Below, one piece after another: positions 1 through 22,360 of a stretch of 64,000 nucleotides of DNA. How positions within the stretch are numbered: the first letter of the stretch is position 1; each line of letters opens with the position of its first letter. Below the pieces are notes generated by a model. It was not told the DNA's origin. It was given only the letters and a program-made list of their open reading frames with translations, and ran no database searches. The stretch comes from Setaria digitata (taxonomy: Eukaryota > Nematoda > Chromadorea > Rhabditida > Setariidae): the NCBI GenBank assembly GCA_003640385.1, contig RCAB01000002.1, positions 62,001 through 126,000 on the forward strand, given 5' to 3'. The translations under genes were made by a program, and so were the position numbers.

Positions 1-64
1 AAAGCCGACTTTCTTTCTGAAAATGCTCGGATGATATAATGTTGAATAAAACAACATCTTACAG

Positions 65-2601
65 TATGGCGAAACAGTCAGGGATCTTCATGACAGATTC
101 GGCGAATTCTCTGTTGCAACGAGTTTGAAGCTTTCATATTTGGCGATTGAATGCATCGAAGAGCTTCATAAAATTGGATTCATCCATCGAGGTGGAATGA
201 AAATCGTCACTGTTTCTTTCTTCAATTTCAACATAAAATTTGCTTCATCAGTCGAAAATCTTTGTTTTTGGGTGACTCTGAAGCAAATGAGGATTTGCAC
301 TTTTAGCATAGAATTCGATTTGTATTTTGTTAAGATTTTTGTTTTTGAAGATATAAAACCATCAGTTTTTGCAATTGGATTAGAAGCAGAAGGAAGTCAA
401 CTATTTCTTCTTGGATTCGGTCTTGCGCGGCGTTACAAGTCAACAAACAAGAAAACATCCGTGTACGGAAACTTCGCACACAAATGTTTAATCTATTAAA
501 TCCATAAATTTGACGTATTTTATCTTCACAGTATCATGCTCTACGGTTTTCTGAATTATAAATTTGATGGATAATCATAAACTTTGGAGGAACAAAAGAA
601 ACATGAATTTTTCCGCTTTTTCCTTTTCTTCATTGCAGTATCTATGTGATGGCTAATTGATTCCAGAAAAAAACGTAAGAAAGTGCATCGGATGGGCAAT
701 ATCCGTTACATGTCAAGAAGCTCTCATAACTGGATGGAGCGATCACGCAAAGATGATTTAGAAAGCTGGCTTTACATGGTTGTCGAATTCTTCCTGACTG
801 CATCATCTCTGCCATGGGAAGATGAAAAGAATCATGATAAAGTACTGAAAGGAAAAGAAGCTTTCATGAATAATGGTAAGCACAGGTTTCACAACAAGTC
901 TGAATCCATTGAATTTAGTCCATTCACCCTCTAATTTCTTCCACACCAGTACTACTGGCTACCTTATCAATCTTAAAATACTGTAAAAGCCTATTCAACA
1001 ACAATCTATTGGCTAAATGTTTATGTCGACAAATCCTTTTCAAAACTTCCTCATTTTTCTTTACTGATAATTTCTGTGGAAGAAGATTTGGTAGTTTAAT
1101 CCACTCCATTCATTTTTTTTTTTTTTTTTAAATCTAACTTTTTCAAATAAGTTACTGACTGTTCGCCATTCACAAGTACGCTACAATTATTCTCTGTTTG
1201 GAACGTGGAAAGTTTCTATTTGTTTAACCGTTTATTTTACAGATTATCAAAAAATATTTAAAAAATGTAAAGGACTGCCAACCGGTCTAAATACCATTGT
1301 ACGCCAGCTAAATACTTTCCAGTATGAGACGACACCAGACTATCATTTGATTAAAAATATTTTCAAGAACGCTATAATTCAAGGCAATTATAAGGTCTTC
1401 TTACATTCATGAATTTCTTAAACATAAAATCCCTGTTCCTAATCTTTATCTTTTATTTACGCTTAAAGTTAATAGGTAAAATTAAACTAAATGAATTACT
1501 TTTTTGTGTGGTGTTTTGAAAATGAACAAATTTTGATTGATTTTCATATTTTCGCCACAAATTTTACTCTTATCAGCGAAATACAAATTAATATTATTAT
1601 TTTTTTCATATTGATTAATCTAGTGAAATTAAAATGAATGATTTTACAATATTTTTCTCAGATTTGGTTAACTTCATCAAAGATGGTCAACAGTCAGTAA
1701 CTTAGTGTTAATATCCACATAAACTGTAGACACAACTATTTTACTCGTCATAAGTATCAATAATTTAGTTATAATGAGTCCAGCTACCACACAACTTCTT
1801 CCTGAACTGCAATTTCTTTACAAGTTTTCTAATGATTATAGATTGGAGGTGGACTCCATTTTATTCCCCTATCACCTAGTCCGAATGTCTCGAAATTCTG
1901 ATTTCTCAAGAGTCAACATTTGTTACAGTCTGAAAAATTGGACTGGCTGAAGGGCAAAGAAGGCGAAATGTTACGAGCAGGTGCATGTGAATCAAAGATT
2001 TTCGGCGAAAAATCTGAAAGAGAAAAAGAAGCAAGTCAACGATCTCAAAGGAAGGAGTATGATTTGCGGCCAAGAAGTAATAATGAACAACGATCAGTGC
2101 TAATGATTCCGGATGCAAACCATTCTATTGGTGAGATAAAATCATCTCCTGTTTGAGGACGAACTAATACTATTAGTTAATATTAATTGATTCCATTAAT
2201 TGACTTACTTCTCCACTTCTCCAGCAGTTTCAACTATTTTAAAATGGTTATCTACCAACAAATGTTGCAAAAGATTCTGAACTGAAACGTCAGTTACCAC
2301 AAAGATATTTGCTGTAAATTGCTGGTGTTTGTTTAATTAACTATGACAATATTGATAAGAGTTAGGAAGAAAATGATAGGTAACAGGTTAAGGTTTTCGA
2401 AATTTTCCTAATTTTATGTTGTTACTAGAATGGAATTTACTAGAATAGAAATATGTCAAAATATTTGCAGAACCAAGTTCACGGGAAATGAAGAGTTCTT
2501 ATTTCACCCCTTCGATCAAAGCTAATGAAAGTTGCTATTTGACACCAAAAACCTCTAAATCAAAAGCAATGAACACAAAGAAGAAGTCACGGAAGTCTTG
2601 A
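65..2601 (+). CDS. CK1/TTBK-family kinase-like protein, 5' end outside window, probable pseudokinase
   Basis: Six exons are visible: 65-191, 351-462, 667-875, 1243-1394, 1929-2130 and 2471-2601 (TGA). All phases agree, and the first exon starts behind an acceptor, so the N-lobe lies upstream of the window. The protein reads as the second half of a casein-kinase-1 or tau-tubulin-kinase domain: the helix leading to FIHRDIKPSVFAIG, then FLLGFGLARRY, RMGNIRYMS and DDLESWLYMVVEF. This expanded family normally has HRDIKPSNFA and DFG. Here the metal-binding Asn is Val and DFG reads GFG, while the HRD Asp (codon split across the first intron) is kept. The C-terminal 110 residues are basic, Ser/Lys-rich and low complexity (last two exons). 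A regulatory or sperm-biased role is known for many nematode relatives, but none can be read from this sequence. It is convergent with the ALK gene. Confidence 0.85.
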
Positions 2602-3752
2602 AAAAGATAACTTTATAGTAACCCAAAGTGTCCAATAACTGTATTTTCTTTGAAAGTGTCCAAATATTCAAAAAAATTTCCAAGAGCTAGATTAAAAAGA
2701 GCTATATTCCGAACTGTATTATAATTATTAGAGAGATTGATAAACATATATACAAGAACAAAAAAAAAATGTTGGCGGTATTTTTCTTCTTAACCGCGGA
2801 GTATATTCCACCTATGTTTAAAATAGGCTTACAAGGACGCAGAATTCCTTTCCAATTAAAATAATTATACACTCTTATCTGATCAAAGGAGACATTGCTT
2901 TTTTGCTTCAATCGACTTCTGAATTCCGGGAAGGGATCCATAGGAGGTTGATGATCAACTTTGCAAGGTCTCGAACCCCATCTAATTGCTACTTCCTTTG
3001 CAAAGAGAAAATTGTTAGATGCAGGAATCTATTCTGCCATTGCCCTTTGCGCACCATCGAAAATTTCTTTGTATCGGTTCCAAGCAGTTCAATTTTTAAA
3101 GTTACACTTTATTTTAATGATAAATACATTTCTCACAACGATTCGTATTTTACAATTTCGTAAACAACTGTAAACAAAAGAGATCAGATAATTTGCATAA
3201 CGTGCAATGTTGCATATGAAAAGGTCATAATAAAAAGTGTCATAGGTTTAGATAGGAAAGAAATCGAATCATAAATTTCAATGAAGGAGTAGAAGCAAAC
3301 TTGGTGTCACTACCAGAACGTGCCTTTATTAATTCCTTTATCGAAAAAAGTCAAATTTTTGTAAACTAGGGGTCAAAATTCAGGTGTCTGCGTAAGTAAC
3401 TGAATCACAGATAAAAAAAAAAATAAACAAACAGTAGAAATCTGACAACGTTCGAAGAACGACAGAAATTGTATTTACAGTAAATATTCAAATTTCTTAA
3501 CAGGTGAGTATGGATAACTGGTGCATTTTCAACATATCAAAAATTTTTGAAATGACTAGAAAAGAAATGAAATAACTACAAGAAAAGTGTGGCCTGGGGA
3601 TTCCAAGCGTCTCTAATGCATGAATGAATGCAGTGGAAGTTAAATCTTAGAGAAAGTTCGGCTAAAGACTTCTTACGAATTTAAACTTCCAATCGTTGAT
3701 GCAATACTGAACATATTTTAAGAATATTCAATTTTGGATTTATGATTAAAGG
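2602..3752. other. Convergent intergenic spacer
   Basis: AT-rich spacer between the 3' ends of the kinase-like gene and the ALK gene. It must hold both 3' UTRs. Short open frames on both strands at 2700-3170 overlap each other and have no recognisable product. An AATAAA on the minus strand (TTTATT at 3325-3330) could serve the ALK transcript, but it lies about 420 bases past the stop. Confidence 0.5.
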
Positions 3753-13866
<10,114 letters not shown>

Positions 13867-16800
13867 TCAGCACTTTGTGCCTAATAGATTATAGAGGAAT
13901 ACCGATCAGATCACATTATCCACAGAAGTGAATATCCAGTTCAGAATAATGGCTTGATTTCGAATCCAAAAATACACAACATGATAAAATAAAATTTAGT
14001 ATTATTGTCACAAAAATGGATAAAGCACTGAAACAAAGTAGCTATAATGACTGTGATATAGATAAAAAAAAATTTATATTTAAACGAGCGGGACAAAAAT
14101 TGTAAAGGATTGCGATTAAAATGACCTTGTATTAAGTCAAAGAAAAGTATCGGAAGAGATTTAAGAACTCTTGAAAATTGCTTAATAACATTATCTGGAA
14201 AACTATACAGTATAAAGCAAAAGTCAAATCTTGGCTGCCAAAGAGAAGTTGGCTAGTGAAGGATCAAACTTTTTGTTCTTCGATGAAGAAGGAAAGGAAA
14301 ATTCAAACATTTCCAATGATTGATAGTAACACTCGTCTCATTGGTATACGAAGAAAGCTGTAATGCTGGTCAATGATGGCGGTAATGTCGAAACAAGTCT
14401 ATCCACCGCATATATCTTCTCTTGGTTTCGATCAAGTCTTCAAGGCGATAAGAGAGTTAGAGCTCAAGTTGAAGAACTATGAGTGGATGGATTTAACAGC
14501 TGACGCGATATTCGCCTAAGGTCTGTGATGGAAATGTCGAAAAATTTTTGCATTTAGAGTTTACGGCTACTTCCTTAATGCTTACTTGGCTATTTGACAA
14601 CTACTCCCAACTGTTGTCAGACATCATTTGAGCTCTGGTAGTTTTCTAAGGAAAATACCGAGTTTTGGCAGGGTGATAATGCGTCATTGCAAGGGACGAG
14701 CCTAGCAATCAATTTAACATCATAATATTCGGTAAATTTCGACCGTTATATCGATGATTCTAAAATGATAAAACAATTGTCCTTTTCTCGCTTAATTTGA
14801 GAAGACTTACTAGATAGTCATTTCAGTCACGATTGTCAATTAATTTTGCACTTTTAAAATTTTAATTAACTTTTTTTTTTGCTTCAATAGATGGAATGGA
14901 AACGAAGAAGAATTTGTTTGGCTTATCTTCAACCATACATAAATCAGTGAAAATCTCAGTAAATTTGTGTTCATTTTTACGTTTTAGCTTAGATCATTTT
15001 TCTGTTGTTGTAAAAATATAGACATAGAAGAAATTGCCCTTCTAAATTTTACAGTTTTCTAATGAGGATAAATTCAAAAGAAAGTACATCAGTGACGTTA
15101 TCAGAATCATTTTCAAACATATTATCTGATATAATACGATCACTGACAAAAGAATTTGTTAATCAAACAAGGAAACAGTGGTTGAAATATCAGTTGAAAA
15201 GGAAATGAAACTGATATGAATGAGTGAATAATTTGTCGAAGAAGAAAGTTTTTGCAGTAAATGGCACTGTGAATGAATGAATAGTTGAACTGTAAAAAAG
15301 CAACCATTTTGGTTGACGTAACTTCAAACACATATTATTCTCAGCTGACTTGTACTCACTCTTTTAATCGATTATTTGCTACCTTAAAGACTGAGAACTT
15401 ACTCCAAGCTTTGTTACTTGCCTTATTATCTTTTCTTTATTCATTTTTGGTCCTAACGGTAAGAGTTCTTTCACTGATCTCTTCAAACGTACGTCAAATG
15501 ACGTCCGCTTATCAAATTTATCAGCACTGATTAGAGAGAGAGAGAGGTAAGAAAGATGCTTGATACGGAAAGACGAACAATTTGTTGTGCTTTTTAAGTT
15601 GATATAATACGTTTGAAATACACTGAATTGTTGTTGCAGTAACTACAGCACCTTCCATTAAAGCTACTTCTTGGCTACTTGGATTCTTTTTCTGAAGATG
15701 TCATTGTTAGAGAAATTCTAACAAAAGGAAATTTTATTCTTCGGATTGCAATCTCTTTTGTCTCTCGTCAGACGTATCAAACTCCAACTGCCCGAAAATT
15801 TTCCATTTTTGTATATTTACCGACCTATTAATCGTTTCATCGGATTGCGATCAATACTAATCTGACATGGCATTATTAATTTCATTAATACAATCACTGA
15901 TTGGCGCGATGTTTAGAGCAGTAGAAAAGTTTACAAAGTGAAAAAAGTCAAAAAGTGAGTCGAAACAGCTGTCACTTTCCCTCTCTAAGAGATTTAACTA
16001 GAAATGTTTTGTCTCGGTGAATTTATGCATCCTCTAATGGCATGCCGTTCCTCTCCCGAAGATTAGAAGTGCTTTTTTCAAAAATCTCTCCGCCTTTTCA
16101 ATCTGCTTTAAATAATCAAACCAAATTTCTTGGACCTTTTCACTAGCGAATCTTAATTTACCGCGGGAAAGACACTAACAAAGAAGTTGTGAAGAGACAG
16201 GTAAGGCAGGTAAGACGCTTGTATACTGTGTAAAAACCTTTGTAAAAGTGTACAGCGAATGGCAGGTGTACCTGAAACAGACAGCTTGCTTCAGAGAATG
16301 TGCCATTCATTGATTTGAAATTATTTAAGAATAACACGTCGCAGATGGATGACTCAAAATAAGAAGTGATTTTTTTTAGTTTTTCTCAAAATTTGTAATC
16401 CGAAACAAAGTTTGGGAAGAGTTCGAAAAAATTTTGCTTTGAAATAACATTTCAACCGAATGCAGTGAAGTAACTTTCAGCTCTGACTTGAATAATTCAA
16501 AACTTGTCATCTGTTAACACAGTGTATTGTGCAGCAGGATATAAAGCTAGCAAGACAAAGTCTTTAAAGACAAATCTGAGTCTGACATGAAACTTGAAGG
16601 AACCAAATATGCTTCTGATAGTTTTTAGTGAATCGTCATTCATTTTATTTATCAGTGAATCCAAATGTTTGCTTGATAACTCATCGGCGAATTAACTTTA
16701 TTCGTAATCAAGTTAGATGCAAGCGATCAAGCAGAACAAAATAGAACAATTATTTTGCCTGACAGGATATCGATAACATAATGATAAAAGATAATGAATG

Positions 16801-18699
16801 CATTGATTATGATTCTTCATTATTTATGAGGAGTAATTCTGTGAAAACTGGTTGCAACTTTGTTTTACGGTTCTTAGTCGGATGTAAAATTCATTACAAT
16901 ATTTGGCTTTGCGATCAAATGATTTCAGTGCTTATCAGACGAACTAAATTGATTTTACTTTTATTTTGATGGGAAGAAAACTATTAGAGAACTGGAATTC
17001 CGTTCTTTATTCTTGTCCACAAGATAATTGGCAAAATATCTAAAGATTCACATTCTGAACAAGACTGCAATCATCAACTTATTCATGAGCTTAAAAAATG
17101 TGTTGCTTCCTTTTATAATAAATTAATCTAATTAATCCTTTATTTCCGGACGTAGTTGTTTATTATGGTTTCAGAGCCACTGATGCTATTCAAATGCAGT
17201 ATTCCAGCATTTTTACTCCAAGAAATTACCAGCAAAGTGTTTGGCACAATATCTCATTTGATTGGTATATTATTAGGGAAAGAACAAATGATAATAGACA
17301 GCGAATTATGGCAATAATCTGATAATTTAACTACTGCATCTAGTACCTAAAGAACGAAACAAAGAATTCTTTTTTTACTTTTAAATGGAATAAATGATAA
17401 GGAATCTAAAATACCGAAAGAGTTACGCAATGAATTCAATTTGTAAAAAAATTTTTGACAGAACACTGCTTCGTCATAAATAATTTATACAACTGAAACC
17501 CTCTCCCTGAATTTTTTCCTCTAATTTCGAATTTCTTTTTTTTCTTAAAATTGAGCAAAAGGATGAACTATTTTTTGCAGAAGAAGGTTACTGGTAATAG
17601 AAGAAAATGTTTAATCAAGCCGTTATTGTCACCACTAATTTACATCACAAATTTGTAAGAAAAAAGCAAAAATATGAAAAATTTTCTCAAAACAGTAAAA
17701 ACTGTAAATAAAATTACCTACACGATTGGTTTTACAAAACTGAAAACTTCATTTTAAATGCTACAGGAATTTTCAAAACAAACTTATATCTTGACATCTT
17801 CTTTTCACTCTTCAGTCAATCTTGCACCTGAATCGACGATAAGAAACATGTTGTTTTGTTCAGCCATTAATGAACAAGCACCAATTCTTCTAGAATGTGA
17901 TACAGAGGAATAATTTAGATTTTAATATAATTGTGCATTTTCAAATTCTTTGAGACTTCAATTTTTAGAAATTTGAATTATGAAAACTTGTTGAATTCCT
18001 GAACTCTTGCATAAAAAACATTTTCATGTAAAAATTATTTAAAAATTAATCGCTCATTGAAATCTTTCTTCTTTTGTTTTCAACTGCTTTTTTTCGAATT
18101 TTAAAACCAATCTGTAAGGCCATCATCCGCTATTGCTTGCTGTGAGTAGCACTGAAAGAAAATGCTGACTTCTTTCAATAAAAATTTGCATGAAATTTGG
18201 AAATCTAAAATTCCGAATAAAATTTTGTAGTTCATATAAAAAAAACTGATCATTCATTCAGGTTTGGATCAGTTTGTGGCTTAAGCAGTGATGTTCTGAT
18301 ATATGTGCCAGTGCTTGACTGAAGCCGTTCAAAGGCTTAGAAAGCAGAAGAGAAAAAACTAACTGAAATAAATCCAAATTGAAATTTAAGATGTGCCATT
18401 ACTAGGGACGAGAGAGGACAAATGAATTGATTGGAGCATTTGAATGGAGTTTGTTTTGTTATTAGGAAATTTCTTTTTTAAAATTGTTTTTGCTGGCTTT
18501 GATTCCGGTAACAATGAAGTTGGATTTGCATCTGCAAACTACACACTGATCAATCGATTCTGATCAGCCATGTGAGTAGACTGTGCCACCGCTAGCTTTT
18601 CAAGTCAGTTTCCTTTTTGGAAAATTTTCGAACGAATTACTCATCCTGTTGTATTCGATAAGGCGTGGAAGTGAACAAACTCTACCGCCGAGTGCAAAC
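13867..18699. other. Upstream region of ALK, no supported gene
   Basis: About 4.8 kb of AT-rich DNA 5' of the ALK start, where its promoter and 5' UTR exons should be. A coding-like patch at 14178-14518 has one frame carrying a short basic open stretch, a stop at 14361-14363, then 48 more codons ending SLGFDQVFKAIRELELKL and more; it could be a gene relic. A short GA run (AGAGAGAGAGAGAG) sits at about 15533-15546. I could not support any exon with proper splice sites here. Confidence 0.4.
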
Positions 18700-20291
18700 T
18701 TATCCGAGCACGCCTTCAATCGAACATAATAATTTGTGATTGTCTTCTGTCCCCAAAATGTCATCGATTTTCGTTTCATCTCCGAGAGAAGCAACAGTTA
18801 CTGGCAGTTGTGTCCAAAGACTCGCACACGCCGTATTTCCATTTATTTCTGAGTTTGCTATTTCAGAAGTCTGTGGCAGCAACTGCAAGTGAGTTTGTTT
18901 TGCTATACTCCATGGATTGAATCCTGAAAATAATGACTTTATCGACTAACATTTGAATTTGTGCTAAGTGAGGTTATTCAAAAAATATAGACAGTGGAAA
19001 GAGAAAATTTCATTAATTATAGATTCTTTGTGAATAAAGTAATAATAATTATTAGCTCTAAAAAAGAAAAACATTTTTTTGTGCTTCCTCATGAAATGAG
19101 TTCAATCACAGTGAATGGCTGTAATTAAAAATTTGCTAAAATCATCAATACATATAAAATGATGAACTTTTTTATTTCCAGAGTTTTTTTTAAAACCTCA
19201 CCACTCATTTTGGAATCGTTCAGTTCTTCAGTTTTTATTTACTCCGAGCAGAGGATTTTAAACTGCAATAACTAAAACTGATTTAAACTTTTCAAACTAT
19301 AGCAATTTTTCTTAGGATTGCATATAAGTAGTGTTGATAGATCGCCATGAGTAAAATAGAATTGGGAACTATTTTCAGATTTTCTTAGCCTAAAAGAAAT
19401 TCCAATTGTAAATAGAAATTTTTTTCCTTGGCAAAAGCTATGAAATTCCGTCATTAACTAATAGAAAGTCAATGTAGTTTAAATTAAATTGTAGTTTTAG
19501 GCAACCACTCTTATAAAGTTTCTTCAAATAGTTTCACCCCTTCTCTTCTATTTTATATTTGATGAATGCTAATTATACCTCCTTATAATGGATAATTTTA
19601 GTTATCGCGCGACGATGACATATAGCAAGAAGTTTTTCCAGTTATGTTTTAGCCTGAATTCTATTTCTTCATTTAAGTTTCTAGTCCTGAAAAATTGATA
19701 GATTCATTTCAATTACTACTAATACAATGAAGTTGTAGTTTTGTTAGATAGACATCGATATGAGTTGTCTACTTTCACTAAAAAAATGTGCATAGTCCAC
19801 TCGAAAAAAGGCTGCTGAAAAGCATAGTAATGAAAGTGAAGGATTTTGATGTGCTAAATGCCAGATTTGTAAAATATATGCCTAATAGCTTATTATCATA
19901 AAGATCAGAAAATGACTTAAATTTTATTAATAAAGATTCTTTATTAATTGCATATTCTATTGCCAAACTGAAGCAAAAAGAAAAGAGATTTTATGCTTCC
20001 TTTTCTCATTACATTTGATTTGTTATTCTAGTCGATTGAAGTTTTGGAAAAAACCACCAACAATACTTTTAAAACACTTACTTAGAGAAGAGTTGAACCT
20101 TATCAATAAAAGCTGTATCCCTTTTAATTCTTATATTAGTAATCTTATATTACTATATTAGTATATTAGTAATCATAATCATAAAGCAAATATCTTACAA
20201 AGGCATCAGTCACTCGGCGTCTCAAAATTCTTTATCGCCACCAATTCTTCATCTATAGATTGCTTCGTATAGAAGCCAAATTCTGAAGAAC
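18700..20291 (-). CDS. Unrecognised gene, two candidate 3' exons
   Basis: Two minus-strand exon candidates have compatible phase: 20291-20214 (acceptor TTTTTCAAG, donor GTGACT, phase 1) and 18923-18700 (acceptor ATTTTCAG, ending at TAA). Together they give about 100 residues: an acidic first piece (SIDEELVAIKNFETP) followed by FNPWSIAKQTHLQLLPQ, a Ser/Thr-rich stretch, then DETKIDDILGTEDNHKLL near the end. Codon use looks protein-like and the frame stays open across the acceptor. I recognise no domain. It may be the C-terminus of a larger gene whose upstream exons lie at higher coordinates (20.3-21.5 kb). Phase agreement has a one-in-three chance of arising randomly, so this is a moderate call. 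Confidence 0.35.
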
Positions 20292-22358
20292 CTTGAAAAA
20301 ATGTTTTTCTTTCTTTCGAGCAAACGTTGTTTTGATCTTCTGACTTATAAACTGCAACATTAATTTAATTTCCGGAAATTCTGAAATAATTTTAACAGGT
20401 CACATAACACTTGCAAATTTTAGCACTACAAAATAATTTCATTTATGTGATTTACTAATATTTGCAAAAGGAAAAATGTATTTTATTGCCGTAATAAAAT
20501 TATTAAAGCGATTAAAATAATGTTTGATTATTTTTTTCTTTTCTTGACCAATATCTCTGGTGGAAGCTGTTACTTTAAACTTGCTATTTCAATTTTGTAG
20601 TGTAGTTTTTGAGCATACTTTTTAAAAAACTTTGTTGATCATGTTTCTGAGAAAGTTTGATAAAAGTGACAGCTATTTTTTCAAATCTGAATGCTTTTTT
20701 TTTCTTAATAATTCCCTGCTGTTTTAACATTCGTCAGAAAATACTAGTCATTTGGCTTGTTTACAATCAAAATATTTAAGCTGTAAAATCGTGCTGGAAA
20801 TCCAGTAGATTACTAAGTATTCTCTATCATTGACATTCGCTTTCTAATAGAGCTGAAAAGCTGAACTAATTGGTGGACTAAGTTAATTTATCGCGACATC
20901 CATCCGTACTTTTGCGAAATGCCATCAAACACTTAAGAAAAGTCTTGGACTTTCAGACTATTTAAGAAAATTTAATGAATAGAGAAGTATTTATGTCTAT
21001 CAGCTTTTGGTTGAACTACATAATTGAGACGAATTACCTTTGAGTGACTAATTTCTGTGAATCCTTCTATCACTTTTCTTAAAGTAGCATCCTGAACATT
21101 GGAAACTTAATTTATCTAATTTCTATTACCAATTAGATCATATTAATCAAACAAAATTAGACAATGTCTTCCTAAAAATCATTAAAAAATTCTTGCAAAT
21201 TTCTAGAATTTATTTATGGAAATGTTTGCAAATCTTATTTTTCGCAAATCTCAAACATATGTTGTTCACATAATTTTAATCTTGTATACCCCTTCAACCA
21301 GTTGTTTCATTTTCGTTCTGATTCTTATATGCTATCAGGATAGTAAAAAGAGTATATCTCCAAATCAAAAAGAAAACAATACTGAGACTTGGATTGTTTG
21401 TTTACAATTACAATAAATATTTCGAATATTCTAGAATGACATAGTAAAATTAGATTTTTTAAAAAACCATTCTTCAGGAAGCAAAAGATTTTACAGCCGA
21501 GAAATTACCCACTTGGACGATAGGAAACAAAAGGATAGCCTTAAGCCATCAGTCATTCAGTCTCGAGGTTAATTAATATCAGTGTTTCAGTAAAGTAGCG
21601 TAAAAGTTGGAAAGTTAGTAAGTGCACTTATAAATTCAATATATTACAGTATGAAATAGTCTGATTAATGTGAGATTAATGTATTAGAAATTCTTATTTA
21701 TATGCTTAATCCCTACGAGAATCAAGATTTATGTTTAATTTTCTTGAAGAGTTTATAAAATATTTAGAAACTAAATGTTACAAAATCAAGTTTTGAGGCA
21801 CATATGGATTTCATAATTTTAATAATCTGAAATGTTGAATGGCTTTCAAAATTGAAACTACAAAACAACCACAGCTAAATTTTGATTCTTAACACCTTCG
21901 AAGTTCTCATAACCACTCAAAAATCTCCAAAGAATATTTATACCTTAGTAAATTTTTCTCACCTTTTTTCATACAAAAGAGTAACAAAATCTCACGATAA
22001 GCCTGTTACTCTTTTTCAGTAACAGGCTTATCGTGAGTCTTTAAATATTTAACATTTCAAGTATCTTCTTATCAGTAAAACCAATAGTTTAATGTTTACT
22101 TATTGAATCATTCCACTTAAAGGGAAATATTAGGCAGTAGCTGCCAGAATGCTTCAGTCAGTTATTGAAACATGAATAAGATTAGCCAGTGAATAGGAGT
22201 AAGACTCTAGTTAACAGGTTAGTATTATTCTGTCGTTTACGGGAGGAATTGTTGTTGTTCATAAAATTGAAAAGATTTTGTTTAAAACGTTCCCACTTAT
22301 TATAACGACTGCTTCATTTTTCTCGAAATAGGAGAATTGCTATTTGTTTCTGCTAAAT
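20292..22358. other. AT-rich intergenic region
   Basis: No supported gene. It holds a short tandem-like AT stretch on its left flank (repeats of ATATTAGTAAT around 20125-20180) and the perfect hairpin at 21991-22037 listed separately. It may contain 5' exons of the minus-strand candidate gene ending at 18700 and the promoter or first exon of the ATP-grasp-like locus. Confidence 0.4.
21991..22037. repeat. Perfect 20-bp inverted repeat (hairpin)
   Basis: The left arm (21991-22010) and right arm (22018-22037) are exact reverse complements around a 7-base loop (CTTTTTC). The arms contain GATAAGCCTGTTACT and its complement. It stands alone, with no target-site duplication or transposase frame nearby. 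Confidence 0.9.
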
Positions 22359-22360
22359 AG

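Noticed and set aside
2963..2979. tRNA B-box-like string GGTCTCGAACCCC
   Set aside because: No A box, acceptor stem or cloverleaf can be drawn around it.
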